Below are positions 28,504 to 38,400 of a DNA stretch of 64,000 bases, one piece after another. This DNA is from JANNSX01 sp041397825 (GTDB lineage Bacteria > Pseudomonadota > Alphaproteobacteria > Rhizobiales > Hyphomicrobiaceae): NCBI GenBank assembly GCA_041397825.1, contig JAWKVX010000003.1, forward strand, positions 310,001-374,000. The letters are read 5' to 3'. The notes under the pieces were generated by a model. It had not been told where the DNA came from. It worked only from the letters and a program-made list of their open reading frames with translations, and ran no database searches. Both the position numbers and the translations under genes were made by a program. The number at the start of each line of letters is the position of its first letter. Positions within the stretch are counted from its first letter, which is position 1.

Positions 28504-29598
28504 TCAGAGCCCAAGCCGCTCGGCGATCGCCTCGACATCCGATTTCGCGCGCTCTCGATCTTCGGGCAGAAAGGCGATCGGGTCGGGTGTCTTGAATGGA
28601 GCGCCGGCAAATCCCTCTAGAGTCGCATGGGCACAGAGCGCCGCATAGGCCGGATGGTAACCGCCTTCCTGCACCGACAGCAGCTTGCCGCCGGTCAACT
28701 CCTCGGCGAGGGCCCGCGTCATGAGCGCGAGGTCGTAGAAGCCCTTCGCCGACAAGCAGGCTCGGCCGTTCGGATCGTATTGATTGGCGTCCTGGCCGTT
28801 GGCGACGACGACGAGATCCGGTTTGAAGGCGCGGATGCGCGGGAAGGCAATCCGCTCAAGCGCGTGACGGTAGGCGAAGTCGCCGGCGCCGTAAGGGAAA
28901 GGGATGTTGACATTGAACCCCTTGCCCTTGCCCGATCCCGCTTCTTCCGTGCCGCCGGTCTCCAGGTGCGACGGGCCCCAGGCGCCGTGATCCATGTGCA
29001 GCGAGATCGTCAGCACGTCGTCGCGATCGTAAAAGCCCGTCTGCGTGCCGTTGCCATGATGGACATCCCAATCGAGGATGGCGATCCGCTTCATGCCTCC
29101 GGCGATGGCCGCCTCGGCGGCGAGCGCGGTGTTGTTGAGGAAGCAATAGCCGTCGACCATGGCCGGCGCCGCGTGGTGTCCGGGCGGGCGGACGAGGGCA
29201 TGCGCCTTGCGGGTCTGACCGGCCAGGATCGGCGCGACGGCTTCAATGGCCGTGCCGGCCGCTGCACGAATGGCGGTCATCGCACCGGGCGCCATGCGGG
29301 TCGTGCGTGAGAAATCCCGGCCGGTCCGGTTGGCGGCCTCGAGATCGGCGAGGAAGTCGGCGGTATGGAACCGGCAGATCTCGGCATCGGTTGCGAGCCG
29401 TCCGGCCCGCCAGGAGAGCAGCGGGGCGGTCGGTCCCTTCTCGAGGGCTCGCTTCATGTTGGCGACCCGGACCGCGTTCTCGGGGTGTGGCGTTTGCTCG
29501 ACGAGCAGGTCCGACGGAGGCGCATCGAAGACGCCGGCGCCGGTATCGTGCATCAGCACGGCATCATGCCAATAGACGGGAATGGTTTCGCTCGACAT
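28504..29598 (-). CDS. Histone-deacetylase-family amidohydrolase
   Basis: This 364-residue zinc amidohydrolase is a bacterial HDAC-like protein; characterised relatives deacetylate acetylpolyamines or other N-acyl amines. Catalytic features are intact: the His pair in RPPGHHA, zinc ligands in LDWDVHHGNGTQ, the third Asp in NGQDANQYDP, and the catalytic Tyr in QEGGYHPAY. It is the first gene of a minus-strand run leading to a lipoprotein, the dimethylformamidase-like pair and a ureohydrolase, all C-N hydrolases, hinting at polyamine or N-acylamine use. The substrate cannot be fixed by eye. Confidence 0.92.
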   Translation of the reverse strand: MSSETIPVYWHDAVLMHDTGAGVFDAPPSDLLVEQTPHPENAVRVANMKRALEKGPTAPLLSWRAGRLATDAEICRFHTADFLADLEAANRTGRDFSRTTRMAPGAMTAIRAAAGTAIEAVAPILAGQTRKAHALVRPPGHHAAPAMVDGYCFLNNTALAAEAAIAGGMKRIAILDWDVHHGNGTQTGFYDRDDVLTISLHMDHGAWGPSHLETGGTEEAGSGKGKGFNVNIPFPYGAGDFAYRHALERIAFPRIRAFKPDLVVVANGQDANQYDPNGRACLSAKGFYDLALMTRALAEELTGGKLLSVQEGGYHPAYAALCAHATLEGFAGAPFKTPDPIAFLPEDRERAKSDVEAIAERLGL

Positions 29599-29766
29599 CT
29601 TCTGGGCGCTCCTTCTGCCGTCGACGTGTTGCCGAGAGATGTAGCACGGGCCAAGCCCGGCTTCGGACGTGGCGCATTGCCCGCGCGAGGCGGCGGGCTG
29701 TAATTTTCCGTCATCAAAGTTGAAGACATTGACTTGGGTTCACGGGAGATTCGTCCCAGGTATTGC

Positions 29767-29812
29767 TGCACCGCACATCTCGTTTTGTGCGGTGCAATTC
29801 TGTGGAATTGCA
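29767..29812. repeat. Two interlocked perfect inverted repeats
   Basis: Hairpin A has 11-bp perfect arms (29767-29777, 29786-29796) and an 8-nt loop. Hairpin B has 8-bp perfect arms (29793-29800, 29805-29812) and a 4-nt loop. They share TGCA at 29793-29796, so both cannot form fully at once. They lie in the 364-bp gene-free gap 29599-29962, between the HDAC-like gene (minus) and a small plus-strand gene. This could be an operator pair or an RNA switch. Confidence 0.6.
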
Positions 29813-29962
29813 GGCGTTTGCTTGCGGAGAAGGAAGTCATGCCGGTGGGGCGATGGATTTACTGGGTAAAACTTGTGTTGTGTCGTGCCATCGTCGCGTC
29901 AAGGTGCTAATGTTTCTGCACAGGGATAGGGGGAGGGCCAACCGGACTGCGGAGGACGCGAA

Positions 29963-30202
29963 ATGCTCATCAGCAGAAGTTGCCCCCATACGGGGATCTT
30001 GAACTACTACCGCAAGAGCGAGCCGTTCCTGTCGGTCGGCAGCGTGCAGCGTCGTGCCGGCGACGGGGTCGCATGGCGATGCCATATCGCGGATCATCCA
30101 GCGGCAGGTGCGGCGGCCAGTTTGAAGGCTGCCGAGAAGCAGCTGAAACAGCACATCGAGGTCGCCGCACGGCCATCCGTCGCAGATCGCGCGGCCGCCT
30201 AG
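29963..30202 (+). CDS. Small protein of unknown function
   Basis: This 79-residue frame starts MLISRSCPHTGILNYYRKSE and ends in Ala-rich helix. It is supported by a strong Shine-Dalgarno GGAGG at 29951-29955, 7 nt before the ATG, and by a leader with structured repeats. I recognise no domain; single Cys residues occur at positions 7 and 40. It could be a stand-alone regulatory or stress protein. A chance frame is possible in DNA this GC-rich. Confidence 0.55.
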   Translation: MLISRSCPHTGILNYYRKSEPFLSVGSVQRRAGDGVAWRCHIADHPAAGAAASLKAAEKQLKQHIEVAARPSVADRAAA

Positions 30203-30243
30203 GAAAACACGCAAGCACGTCCGTAGGTGATCACCTTGGGCCG

Positions 30244-30293
30244 AAGGGCGCCCGTCGACCCGCAGTATGCTGCGGAGTTGAGTGGGCGCCCTT
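30244..30293. repeat. Nested stem-loop between small gene and hup
   Basis: Outer arms of 10 bp (30244-30253, 30284-30293) enclose an inner 6-bp stem (30260-30265, 30270-30275) with a TATG loop. All arms are perfect. No T-tract follows. It lies 42 bp after the small gene and 195 bp before hup, so it may end the former or structure the hup leader. Nothing else is seen in 30203-30487. Confidence 0.55.
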
Positions 30294-30487
30294 GGCACGA
30301 CGGCCTCGCCTCTCAGCATGACATCCCTCGAGAAAGCCCCTATTTTCAGGGATTAGCGGCAGTCCGGACTATGCAACTCCTATCGATAAGCGTATAGGCG
30401 AACGAACCGCCAGATGCGGCCAGGCACAAGACCGGCGCGCTGACGCAAGCAGACAGCACATCCCCCCTCGAAAAAGGAAACCTCCAG

Positions 30488-30766
30488 ATGAGCAAGAAGG
30501 AGCTGATCGACGCGATGGCCGAGCGTGCCGAGATCACCAAGGAGAAGGCCACGGTCGCGCTCGACGCCGCCCTCGACTACATCGAGCGGACGCTCAAATC
30601 AGGCGGTGAGGTCTCGGTGCCGCCACTCGGGAAGTTCAAGACGTCGGCGCGGAAGGCGCGCGATGGCCGCAATCCGGCGACCGGCCAGACGATTCACATC
30701 CCTGCCAGTCGGGCACCGAAGTTCCAGCCATCGAAGACGCTCAAGGACGCCCTGAACGGCAAGTAG
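30488..30766 (+). CDS. hup: HU-family DNA-binding protein
   Basis: This 92-residue nucleoid protein bends and compacts DNA as a dimer. The N-terminus SKKELIDAMAERAEITKEKA is the HU dimerisation helix pair, and GKFKTSARKARDGRNPATGQTIHIPASRAPKFQPSK contains the beta-arm with its intercalating RNPATG-Pro motif. The GGAAACC Shine-Dalgarno is close upstream of the ATG. In many alphaproteobacteria hup follows lon; here it is on the far side of tRNA-Leu, separated by the convergent FecR gene (10-bp gap). Confidence 0.94.
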   Translation: MSKKELIDAMAERAEITKEKATVALDAALDYIERTLKSGGEVSVPPLGKFKTSARKARDGRNPATGQTIHIPASRAPKFQPSKTLKDALNGK

Positions 30767-30776
30767 GCGGTTCAGC

Positions 30777-31415
30777 TTAGAAAGCGGTCTGGTCCAGGGC
30801 CCGCGTCGCCTTCGGGTCCGACCAGATGCGCACCTTGCCGGGCTTGCGATTGATGCTGCCGACGGTCACGCCGTTGCGAGGGCTGTCGAGTAGAGCCTTG
30901 CCGCGCTTCGTTTCGACCTCGACCTTGCCCGTCAGCAAGAGCACACCGTTCGTGCCGTCGATCGGGCCGGCCCAGAAGTCGGTGCCGCGCACGGCGAGTG
31001 TGGCGAAGGTCGTCCTCACGGAGACATTCTTGTTCGACATGTCGCCGATCTTGCCGGTGGTGAAGCGCATGGCCCCCTTCACCAGTTGCAGAACGGCCTC
31101 GCCCTTGCTGGCGCCTGGATCGTAGACGAAGGTATCGACGGTCACTTTCGCCCTCTCGCCGAGCGTCAGCTTCGTGTCGTCGAGAAGGGTGATCTCGAGC
31201 CGGGTATCGGAGCCCGTCTCCAGCCGGTCCAGATGCTCGATGGGCGAGCCCTCGCTCAGCGCGACGCGCGTGTCGCCACGGACCGCGACCGCCTCGCCCC
31301 TGATCCGGCTTACCTTGCCGACCGCATCCGCCGCGTCTGCGGCAGAGACCGCGCCAAGCCAGGCCATGGTCGCGACCAAAGCGGCGCCCAGGCAGTTCAG
31401 GGACGATCGCATCAT
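30777..31415 (-). CDS. Exported FecR-domain protein
   Basis: This 212-residue protein has a signal peptide (ALVATMAWLGAVSAADA, cleaved near residue 29) and one FecR domain: IRGEAVAVRGDTRVALSEGSPI, then LLDDTKLTLGERAKVTVDTFVYDP and a conserved LAVRGTDFWAGP near 147. Free-standing FecR-domain proteins of this kind occur in alphaproteobacteria, sometimes beside adenylate cyclase or CHASE2 genes; no such partner is visible here. A periplasmic sensor or cell-surface role is likely, but the function is unknown. It converges on hup. Confidence 0.88.
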   Translation of the reverse strand: MMRSSLNCLGAALVATMAWLGAVSAADAADAVGKVSRIRGEAVAVRGDTRVALSEGSPIEHLDRLETGSDTRLEITLLDDTKLTLGERAKVTVDTFVYDPGASKGEAVLQLVKGAMRFTTGKIGDMSNKNVSVRTTFATLAVRGTDFWAGPIDGTNGVLLLTGKVEVETKRGKALLDSPRNGVTVGSINRKPGKVRIWSDPKATRALDQTAF

Positions 31416-31626
31416 CGGAATATCCCTTTTGTTTCAATGACCTGTTACATGGCAGCGACGCTGCGTTCGAAGTCCCGTATATAGGATGCCAGAAGTTCTT
31501 GACCAAGGGCAGACCCATCCGCCCGTTTGGTTTGGCGCGCAACTCGTAAATGGCAGCCGGACCTCTGGCTCAGACCGCAGGAGCCGTGATATAGACCGCG
31601 TTCGCGAGGCGGGACGAGCCAGTGCC

Positions 31627-31711
<85 letters not shown>

Positions 31712-31793
31712 AGCAAACGTCACCCGCCGATCTCCGCAAGGGTTGCCGACGACCCCGGCCTGGTGCCGGTTCACTGATGAGCATAGGGACAAG

Positions 31794-33254
31794 ATGCAGG
31801 TTACAGAGGCGCGTAACGAAGGACTGAAGAGAGAGCTCAAGGTCGTCATCGACCGGGCCGAGCTTGGTGATCGCTTCGCCAAGCGGGTGGACGAGGTCAA
31901 GGATCAGGTCCGGCTCAAGGGGTTCCGCCCGGGCAAGGTGCCGGCGTCGCACCTGAAGAAGGTGTTTGGCCGCTCGCTGATGGCCGAGGTCGTCCAATTG
32001 GCCGTCACCGAGAAGAGCCGGCAGGCCCTCGAGACGCGGAACGAGCGTCCGGCCTTCCAGCCCGAGATCAAGTTCTCCGAGGACGAGAAGGAGATCGAAA
32101 AGGTCATCGGCGGCGAGGCCGATCTCGCCTTCACGATGAATTTCGAGGTGTTGCCAGCAATCGAGCTGGCCGACCTCAAGTCGATCGAGGTCGAGAGACC
32201 TGTCGCCGCCGTCTCGGATACCGAGGTCGACAAGGCCATCGAGCGGCTGGTCGACAGCAATCTCGAGTATGAGGCGGGCGCGGACCGCGCCGCCGAGACC
32301 GGCGACCGCGTGACCATCGATTTCGTCGGCAAGATCGACGGCGAGGCCTTCGAGGGCGGTAAGGCCGAGGACGCGCCGATCGTGCTCGGTCAGGGTGGTT
32401 TCATTCCCGGCTTCGAGGAGGGTCTCCTCGGTGCCAAGGCGGGCGAGTCGAAGGTCGTCGAGGCGACATTCCCCGACGGCTATCCGGTCGCCAATCTCGC
32501 CGGCAAGACGGCCCAGTTCGACGTCGTTGTCAAAGAGGTCGCGGCGCCCAAGCGGCCGGCGCTGGACGACGAGCTGGCGAAGAAGTTCGGACTGGAGAGC
32601 TTCGATAAGCTCCGCGAGGCGATCTCGAAGCGGATCGAGCAGGACTATGCCGCGGCCTCCCGGGCCAAGGCGAAGCGCTCGCTCCTCGATGCGCTCGACA
32701 CCGCCCACGCATTCGAGCTGCCGCCGACGCTCGTCGAGAACGAGTTCAAGGAGATCTGGAGCCAGCTCACCCGTAGCCTCGAGCAGGCGGGCCGGACCTT
32801 CGCCGACGAAGGCAAGACCGAGGAAGGCGAGCGGGCCGAGTATCAGAAGCTCGCGGAGCGTCGGGTACGCCTCGGCCTGGTGCTCTCGGAGATCGGCGAC
32901 AAGAACGACATTAAGGTGACGGAGGAGGAGCTGGCGCGGGCGCTCGCCGAGCATGTGCGCCGGTTCCCCGGGCAGGAGCGGAAGGCCTACGACTATTTCC
33001 GTAAGACGCCCGGCGCGCTCGCCCAGATCCGGGCGCCGCTCTACGAGGAGAAGGTGGTGACCTATGTGCTCGAGCTCGCCAAGGTCACCGACAAGGCGGT
33101 GACGAGCGAGGAGCTGCTCAAGGCCGAGGAGGACGATGAGCTTGCGGGCGGCCACGCCCATGCGCATCACCATGATCACGATCACGATCACGATCATGAC
33201 CACCATAACCACGACCACGATCATCACCATGGTCATGACCACCGGCACGACTGA
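31794..33254 (+). CDS. tig: Trigger factor with His/Asp-rich C-terminal tail
   Basis: This 486-residue ribosome-bound chaperone folds nascent chains. The ribosome-binding domain contains GFRPGKVPASHLKKVFG, the PPIase domain lies at about 160-250 (GDRVTIDFVGKIDGEAFEGG), and a helical C-terminal chaperone domain follows. ATG 31794 gives the standard N-terminus MQVTEARNEGLKRELKV; an earlier frame start at 31743 is rejected. The last 33 residues (454-486) hold 19 His and 9 Asp in HD-type repeats, encoded by GATCAC-like hexamers. Such a tail is unusual for trigger factor and recalls metal-binding tails of SlyD. It opens the clpP-clpX-lon cluster. Confidence 0.96.
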   Translation: MQVTEARNEGLKRELKVVIDRAELGDRFAKRVDEVKDQVRLKGFRPGKVPASHLKKVFGRSLMAEVVQLAVTEKSRQALETRNERPAFQPEIKFSEDEKEIEKVIGGEADLAFTMNFEVLPAIELADLKSIEVERPVAAVSDTEVDKAIERLVDSNLEYEAGADRAAETGDRVTIDFVGKIDGEAFEGGKAEDAPIVLGQGGFIPGFEEGLLGAKAGESKVVEATFPDGYPVANLAGKTAQFDVVVKEVAAPKRPALDDELAKKFGLESFDKLREAISKRIEQDYAAASRAKAKRSLLDALDTAHAFELPPTLVENEFKEIWSQLTRSLEQAGRTFADEGKTEEGERAEYQKLAERRVRLGLVLSEIGDKNDIKVTEEELARALAEHVRRFPGQERKAYDYFRKTPGALAQIRAPLYEEKVVTYVLELAKVTDKAVTSEELLKAEEDDELAGGHAHAHHHDHDHDHDHDHHNHDHDHHHGHDHRHD

Positions 33255-33345
33255 TGGCGCCGGCGTCGCGAGTTTGAACGACTGAATTCGGCCAGCACGG
33301 CTCTGCCGGCCGGTGACGGCACAACGCCAGAGGACAGAGAAGACG

Positions 33346-33987
33346 ATGAAAGATCCGATTGATCAGCTGACACAAACTTTCTGGCCGAATGTCGTCGAGC
33401 AGACCAATCGAGGCATGCAGGTTTTCGACCTGCCGTCGCGCCTCCTCAAGGAGCGGATCATTTTTGTCACCGGCCCGATCGAGGACCACATGGCCGCTTC
33501 GGTCTGCATGCAGCTGCTCTTTCTCGAGGCGGAGAACCCGAAGAAAGAGATCTCGATGTACATCAACTCGCCCGGCGGCATCGTTACCTCCGGCATGTCG
33601 ATCTACGACACCATGCAGTACATCCAGCCACCGGTTGCCACGCTCTGCGTTGGTCAGGCGGCCTCGATGGGATCGCTGCTACTCGGTGCCGGCGAGAAGG
33701 GCATGCGCTTTTCACTTCCCAATGCGCGCATCATGGTCCACCAGCCCTCAGGTGGCTTCCAGGGCCAGGCGAGCGATATCGAGCGGCACGCCGAGGACAT
33801 CATCAAGATGAAGCGGCGCCTCAACGAGGTCTACGTCAAGCATACCGGGCAACCCTACGAGACCATCGAGCGGACCCTCGATCGCGATTACTTCATGACG
33901 GCTGAAGAGGCGCAGAAGTTCGGTATCGTCGACGCCGTCCTGACGAAGCGCGCCGAGACCGAGGGTGCCGAGACGAAAAAGAGCTGA
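33346..33987 (+). CDS. clpP: ATP-dependent Clp protease proteolytic subunit
   Basis: This 213-residue serine protease assembles as a tetradecamer with ClpX or ClpA. The catalytic triad is visible: Ser107 in GQAASMGSLL, His132 in MVHQPSGG and Asp181 in TLDRDYFM, at the spacing seen in E. coli ClpP. ATG 33346 (MKDPIDQLTQTF) is preferred, with an AGGACAGAGAAG purine-rich stretch upstream; an in-frame GTG at 33313 adds 11 residues. It lies 91 bp after tig. The gap to clpX is unusually long. Confidence 0.97.
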   Translation: MKDPIDQLTQTFWPNVVEQTNRGMQVFDLPSRLLKERIIFVTGPIEDHMAASVCMQLLFLEAENPKKEISMYINSPGGIVTSGMSIYDTMQYIQPPVATLCVGQAASMGSLLLGAGEKGMRFSLPNARIMVHQPSGGFQGQASDIERHAEDIIKMKRRLNEVYVKHTGQPYETIERTLDRDYFMTAEEAQKFGIVDAVLTKRAETEGAETKKS

Positions 33988-34337
33988 AACCGCCGTTTTC
34001 CAGCCATTTCGAGTCGCCGTTTCGACCGAATCGAGTGCAAGTCTCGGAATGGGCCTCGTGGCAAGCGGGGCTTGGACGTGCGTTGGTCCGATCTTTGGCG
34101 AGAAGTGGCGCCATTGCAGCGGTCTGTGGTATTTGGGTCGCGTCGGTCGAAGGGCCGCCGCAGATGGTGGTTTTCAACCCTTGATCTTCACCTTCCTGCC
34201 ATGCTGAGATTGAAGGAGTCGCGCCAGGGTGCTTCGTCTCATGGCGGGCGGTCCTCCAAAGACCGTTGGATGTCGGCCAGGAAGAGCTGAGGGTCGGGCA
34301 CGCGTAGGCCCGTCCGCGGGCCAAGCAAGGCAAGGAA
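33988..34337 (+). other. clpP-clpX intergenic region without gene
   Basis: These 350 bases hold no credible gene; frames present lack an RBS and family features. There may be a separate clpX promoter here, because many relatives have a shorter gap. No clean intrinsic terminator was found after clpP. Confidence 0.6.
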
Positions 34338-35588
<1,251 letters not shown>

Positions 35589-35743
35589 CCCCTTTCGCCC
35601 GGCAGGGCCCGCATCGACTCCGATCGGGCGGGTGCCTTCGGCGAGACAGGCCCCAGCCTGACAACCGGCAGCTCCGGCGTCGCGATCTGGCACGCTTGTT
35701 GTACGAGAGACACCACTGCGGGAATTGATTTGGCCGACAGGTG

Positions 35744-35771
35744 CTTGAAAGGACCAAATCGTGGCATACTT
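35744..35771 (+). promoter_or_regulatory. Candidate RpoH (heat-shock) promoter of lon
   Basis: CTTG at 35744-35747, then 17 bases, then CATACTT at 35765-35771 approximates the alphaproteobacterial RpoH consensus CTTG-N17/18-CYTATNT. It lies about 147 bp upstream of lon inside the 329-bp gap 35589-35917, which has no other gene. Lon is a classic heat-shock gene, which agrees. Confidence 0.5.
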
Positions 35772-35917
35772 GTAGTGATCGAGCCGGCAGGAGGTCCGGC
35801 GCGTGGCGGCGCTCATCGGAGGCACCACGCGGCGAGGCTCATACGGCATCATGAGGCAGGCTGGCGGTGTTGCATCGGGCGAGCCGCCGGGGCCTCGAAT
35901 GACCTGGAAGGACTCCC

Positions 35918-38335
35918 ATGGCAGACGAGACCGAGGGCCGGAAGGGCGCGGGCACTGAGACATTTCCGGTGCTGCCGCTCCGCGACATCGTCGTATTCCC
36001 CTACATGATCGTTCCGTTGTTCGTCGGGCGCGAGAAATCCATCAACGCGCTCGAGGAGGTGATGCGGACGGACAAGCTGATCTTGCTCGTCGCCCAGAAG
36101 AACGCGAGCGACGATGAGCCGGCGACGAATGCCATCTATCCCGTTGGAACGCTGGCCTCGGTGCTGCAGCTGCTGAAGTTGCCGGACGGCACGGTGAAGG
36201 TGCTCGTCGAAGGCACCGCGCGCGCCAAGGTTGCGCGCTACACCGAGAATGCGAGCTACTTCGAGGCCGAGGTCGCGCGTCTTCCCGACGTCGTCGGAGC
36301 CGAGGACGAGGTCGAGGCGCTGGCGCGCTCGGCGGTCACGCAGTTCGATTCCTACGTGAAGCTCAACAAGAAGATCTCGCAGGAGGTCTTCGCCACAGTG
36401 TCGCAGATCGACGATTACTCGAAGCTCGCCGATACCATCGCCTCGCATCTCGCGATCAAGATTTCGGACAAGCAGGAGATCCTGGAGCTGCCGACGATCT
36501 CGGACCGGCTCGAGCGCGTCTTCGCCTTGATGGAGAGCGAGATCTCCGTGCTTCAGGTCGAGAAGAAGATCCGAAGCCGCGTCAAGCGCCAGATGGAGAA
36601 GACCCAGCGCGAGTACTATCTGAACGAGCAGATGAAGGCCATTCAGAAGGAGCTCGGCGACGGCGATGAGCGCGACGACATCGCTGAGTTCGAGGAGAAG
36701 ATCGAGAATACGAAGCTGTCGAAGGAAGCGCGCGAGAAGGCCCAGGCCGAGGTCAAGAAGCTCCGGCAGATGAGCCCGATGTCGGCCGAGGCGACCGTCG
36801 TCAGGAACTATCTCGACTGGCTGCTGTCGATCCCGTGGGGCAAGGCGGCCAAGATCAAGCGCGACCTCACCGAGGCCGAGCAGGTGCTCGAGGCGGAGCA
36901 CTACGGGCTCGAGAAGGTCAAGGAGCGCATCCTCGAGTATCTGGCGGTGCAGCAGCGAACCAACCGACTCAAGGGCCCGATCCTCTGTCTCGTCGGCCCG
37001 CCCGGTGTCGGCAAGACGTCGCTCGGCAAGTCGATCGCCAAGGCGACCGGCCGTGAGTTCGTGCGCATGTCCTTGGGCGGCGTTCGTGACGAGGCCGAGA
37101 TCCGCGGTCATCGGCGCACCTACATCGGCTCGATGCCCGGCAAGGTCATCCAGTCGATGCGGAAGGCCAAGAAGCCGAACCCCTTGTTCCTCCTCGATGA
37201 GGTGGACAAGATGGGCCAGGACTTCCGCGGCGATCCGGCGGCGGCGCTGCTCGAGGTGCTCGATCCGGAGCAGAACGCGACGTTCAACGACCATTACCTC
37301 GAGGTCGACTACGATCTCTCGGGCGTGATGTTCGTGACGACGGCCAACACGCTCAACATTCCGCCGGCCCTTATGGACCGCATGGAGATCATCCGCATCG
37401 CCGGCTACACGGAGCCGGAGAAGCTCGAGATCGCCCGGCGCCACTTGATCCCCGAGGCGCTCGCCGCCCACGGGCTCGAGGCGCACGAGTGGGCGCTCGA
37501 CGATGCCGGCTTGAAAGAAGTCATCCGCCGCTATACGCGCGAGGCGGGCGTCCGCTCGCTGGAGCGCGAGATCTCCAAGCTCGCACGGAAGTCGGTCAAG
37601 GAGATCCTGGTCTCCGGCAAGTCCAAGGTGGAGATCACCAAGGACAACATCGAGAGCTATCTCGGCGTTCCTAAGTACCGCTACGGCGAGATGGAGCGTG
37701 AGGATCAGGTCGGTGTCGTCACGGGGCTCGCCTGGACCGAGGTCGGCGGCGAGCTCTTGACGATCGAAGGCGTCATGATGCCGGGCAAGGGCAAGATGAC
37801 GGTCACCGGCAACCTGCGCGACGTCATGAAGGAGAGCATCCAGGCGGCCAACGCCTATGTGCGCTCTCGCTCGGTCGACTGGGGCATCATCCCGCCGATG
37901 TTCGAGAAGCGCGACATCCACGTGCACGTGCCGGAGGGCGCAACGCCGAAGGATGGTCCCTCGGCCGGTGTCGCCATGGCCACCGCCATCATCTCGGTGA
38001 TGACCGGCATCCCGGTCCGCCGCGACGTGGCGATGACCGGCGAGATTACGCTCCGCGGCCGGGTGTTGCCGATCGGCGGCCTCAAGGAGAAGCTGCTCGC
38101 GGCCTTGCGCGGCGGCATTAAGACGGTGCTGATCCCCGACGAGAACGTCAAGGATCTGACCGAGATTCCCGAGGATCTGAGGAAGATGCTCGAGATCGTG
38201 CCGGTCGCCAAGATCGACGACGTCCTGAAGGTGGCGCTGGTGCGGATGCCGGAGGCGGTCGCCTGGTCGGAAGAGGCGGAGACGCCGCCGCCGGTGGCAG
38301 AGGCCACGAAGACGGGCGGGTTGACGGCACACTGA
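35918..38335 (+). CDS. lon: ATP-dependent protease Lon
   Basis: This 805-residue AAA+ serine protease degrades misfolded and regulatory proteins. The LonA N-terminal domain starts at PVLPLRDIVVFPYMIVPLFV. Walker A is GPPGVGKTSLG, Walker B LFLLDEVDKMG. The protease domain carries the Ser-Lys dyad: Ser in PKDGPSAGVAMATA and Lys in IGGLKEKLLAALRGG. ATG 35918 follows a GGAAGGACTCCC Shine-Dalgarno region. A terminator follows the gene. In many relatives hup comes next; here a convergent membrane-protein gene does. Confidence 0.98.
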   Translation: MADETEGRKGAGTETFPVLPLRDIVVFPYMIVPLFVGREKSINALEEVMRTDKLILLVAQKNASDDEPATNAIYPVGTLASVLQLLKLPDGTVKVLVEGTARAKVARYTENASYFEAEVARLPDVVGAEDEVEALARSAVTQFDSYVKLNKKISQEVFATVSQIDDYSKLADTIASHLAIKISDKQEILELPTISDRLERVFALMESEISVLQVEKKIRSRVKRQMEKTQREYYLNEQMKAIQKELGDGDERDDIAEFEEKIENTKLSKEAREKAQAEVKKLRQMSPMSAEATVVRNYLDWLLSIPWGKAAKIKRDLTEAEQVLEAEHYGLEKVKERILEYLAVQQRTNRLKGPILCLVGPPGVGKTSLGKSIAKATGREFVRMSLGGVRDEAEIRGHRRTYIGSMPGKVIQSMRKAKKPNPLFLLDEVDKMGQDFRGDPAAALLEVLDPEQNATFNDHYLEVDYDLSGVMFVTTANTLNIPPALMDRMEIIRIAGYTEPEKLEIARRHLIPEALAAHGLEAHEWALDDAGLKEVIRRYTREAGVRSLEREISKLARKSVKEILVSGKSKVEITKDNIESYLGVPKYRYGEMEREDQVGVVTGLAWTEVGGELLTIEGVMMPGKGKMTVTGNLRDVMKESIQAANAYVRSRSVDWGIIPPMFEKRDIHVHVPEGATPKDGPSAGVAMATAIISVMTGIPVRRDVAMTGEITLRGRVLPIGGLKEKLLAALRGGIKTVLIPDENVKDLTEIPEDLRKMLEIVPVAKIDDVLKVALVRMPEAVAWSEEAETPPPVAEATKTGGLTAH

Positions 38336-38356
38336 GCCGACGTCATTCGCGAATAC

Positions 38357-38393
38357 AACCGCGCCGGGGAGCAATCTCTGGCGCGGTTTTCGT
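38357..38393 (+). terminator. Intrinsic terminator of lon
   Basis: Nine-bp perfect GC-rich arms (38357-38365 and 38380-38388) with a 14-nt loop, followed by TTTTCGTT. It lies 21 bp after the lon stop and 8 bp before the end of the convergent gene, so it may serve both. Confidence 0.8.
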
Positions 38394-38400
38394 TGTAAAG

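Noticed and set aside
31499..31504. TTGACC as a tRNA-Leu -35 box
   Set aside because: No -10 box lies at suitable spacing; a TATAGA at 31590-31595 exists but has no clear -35.
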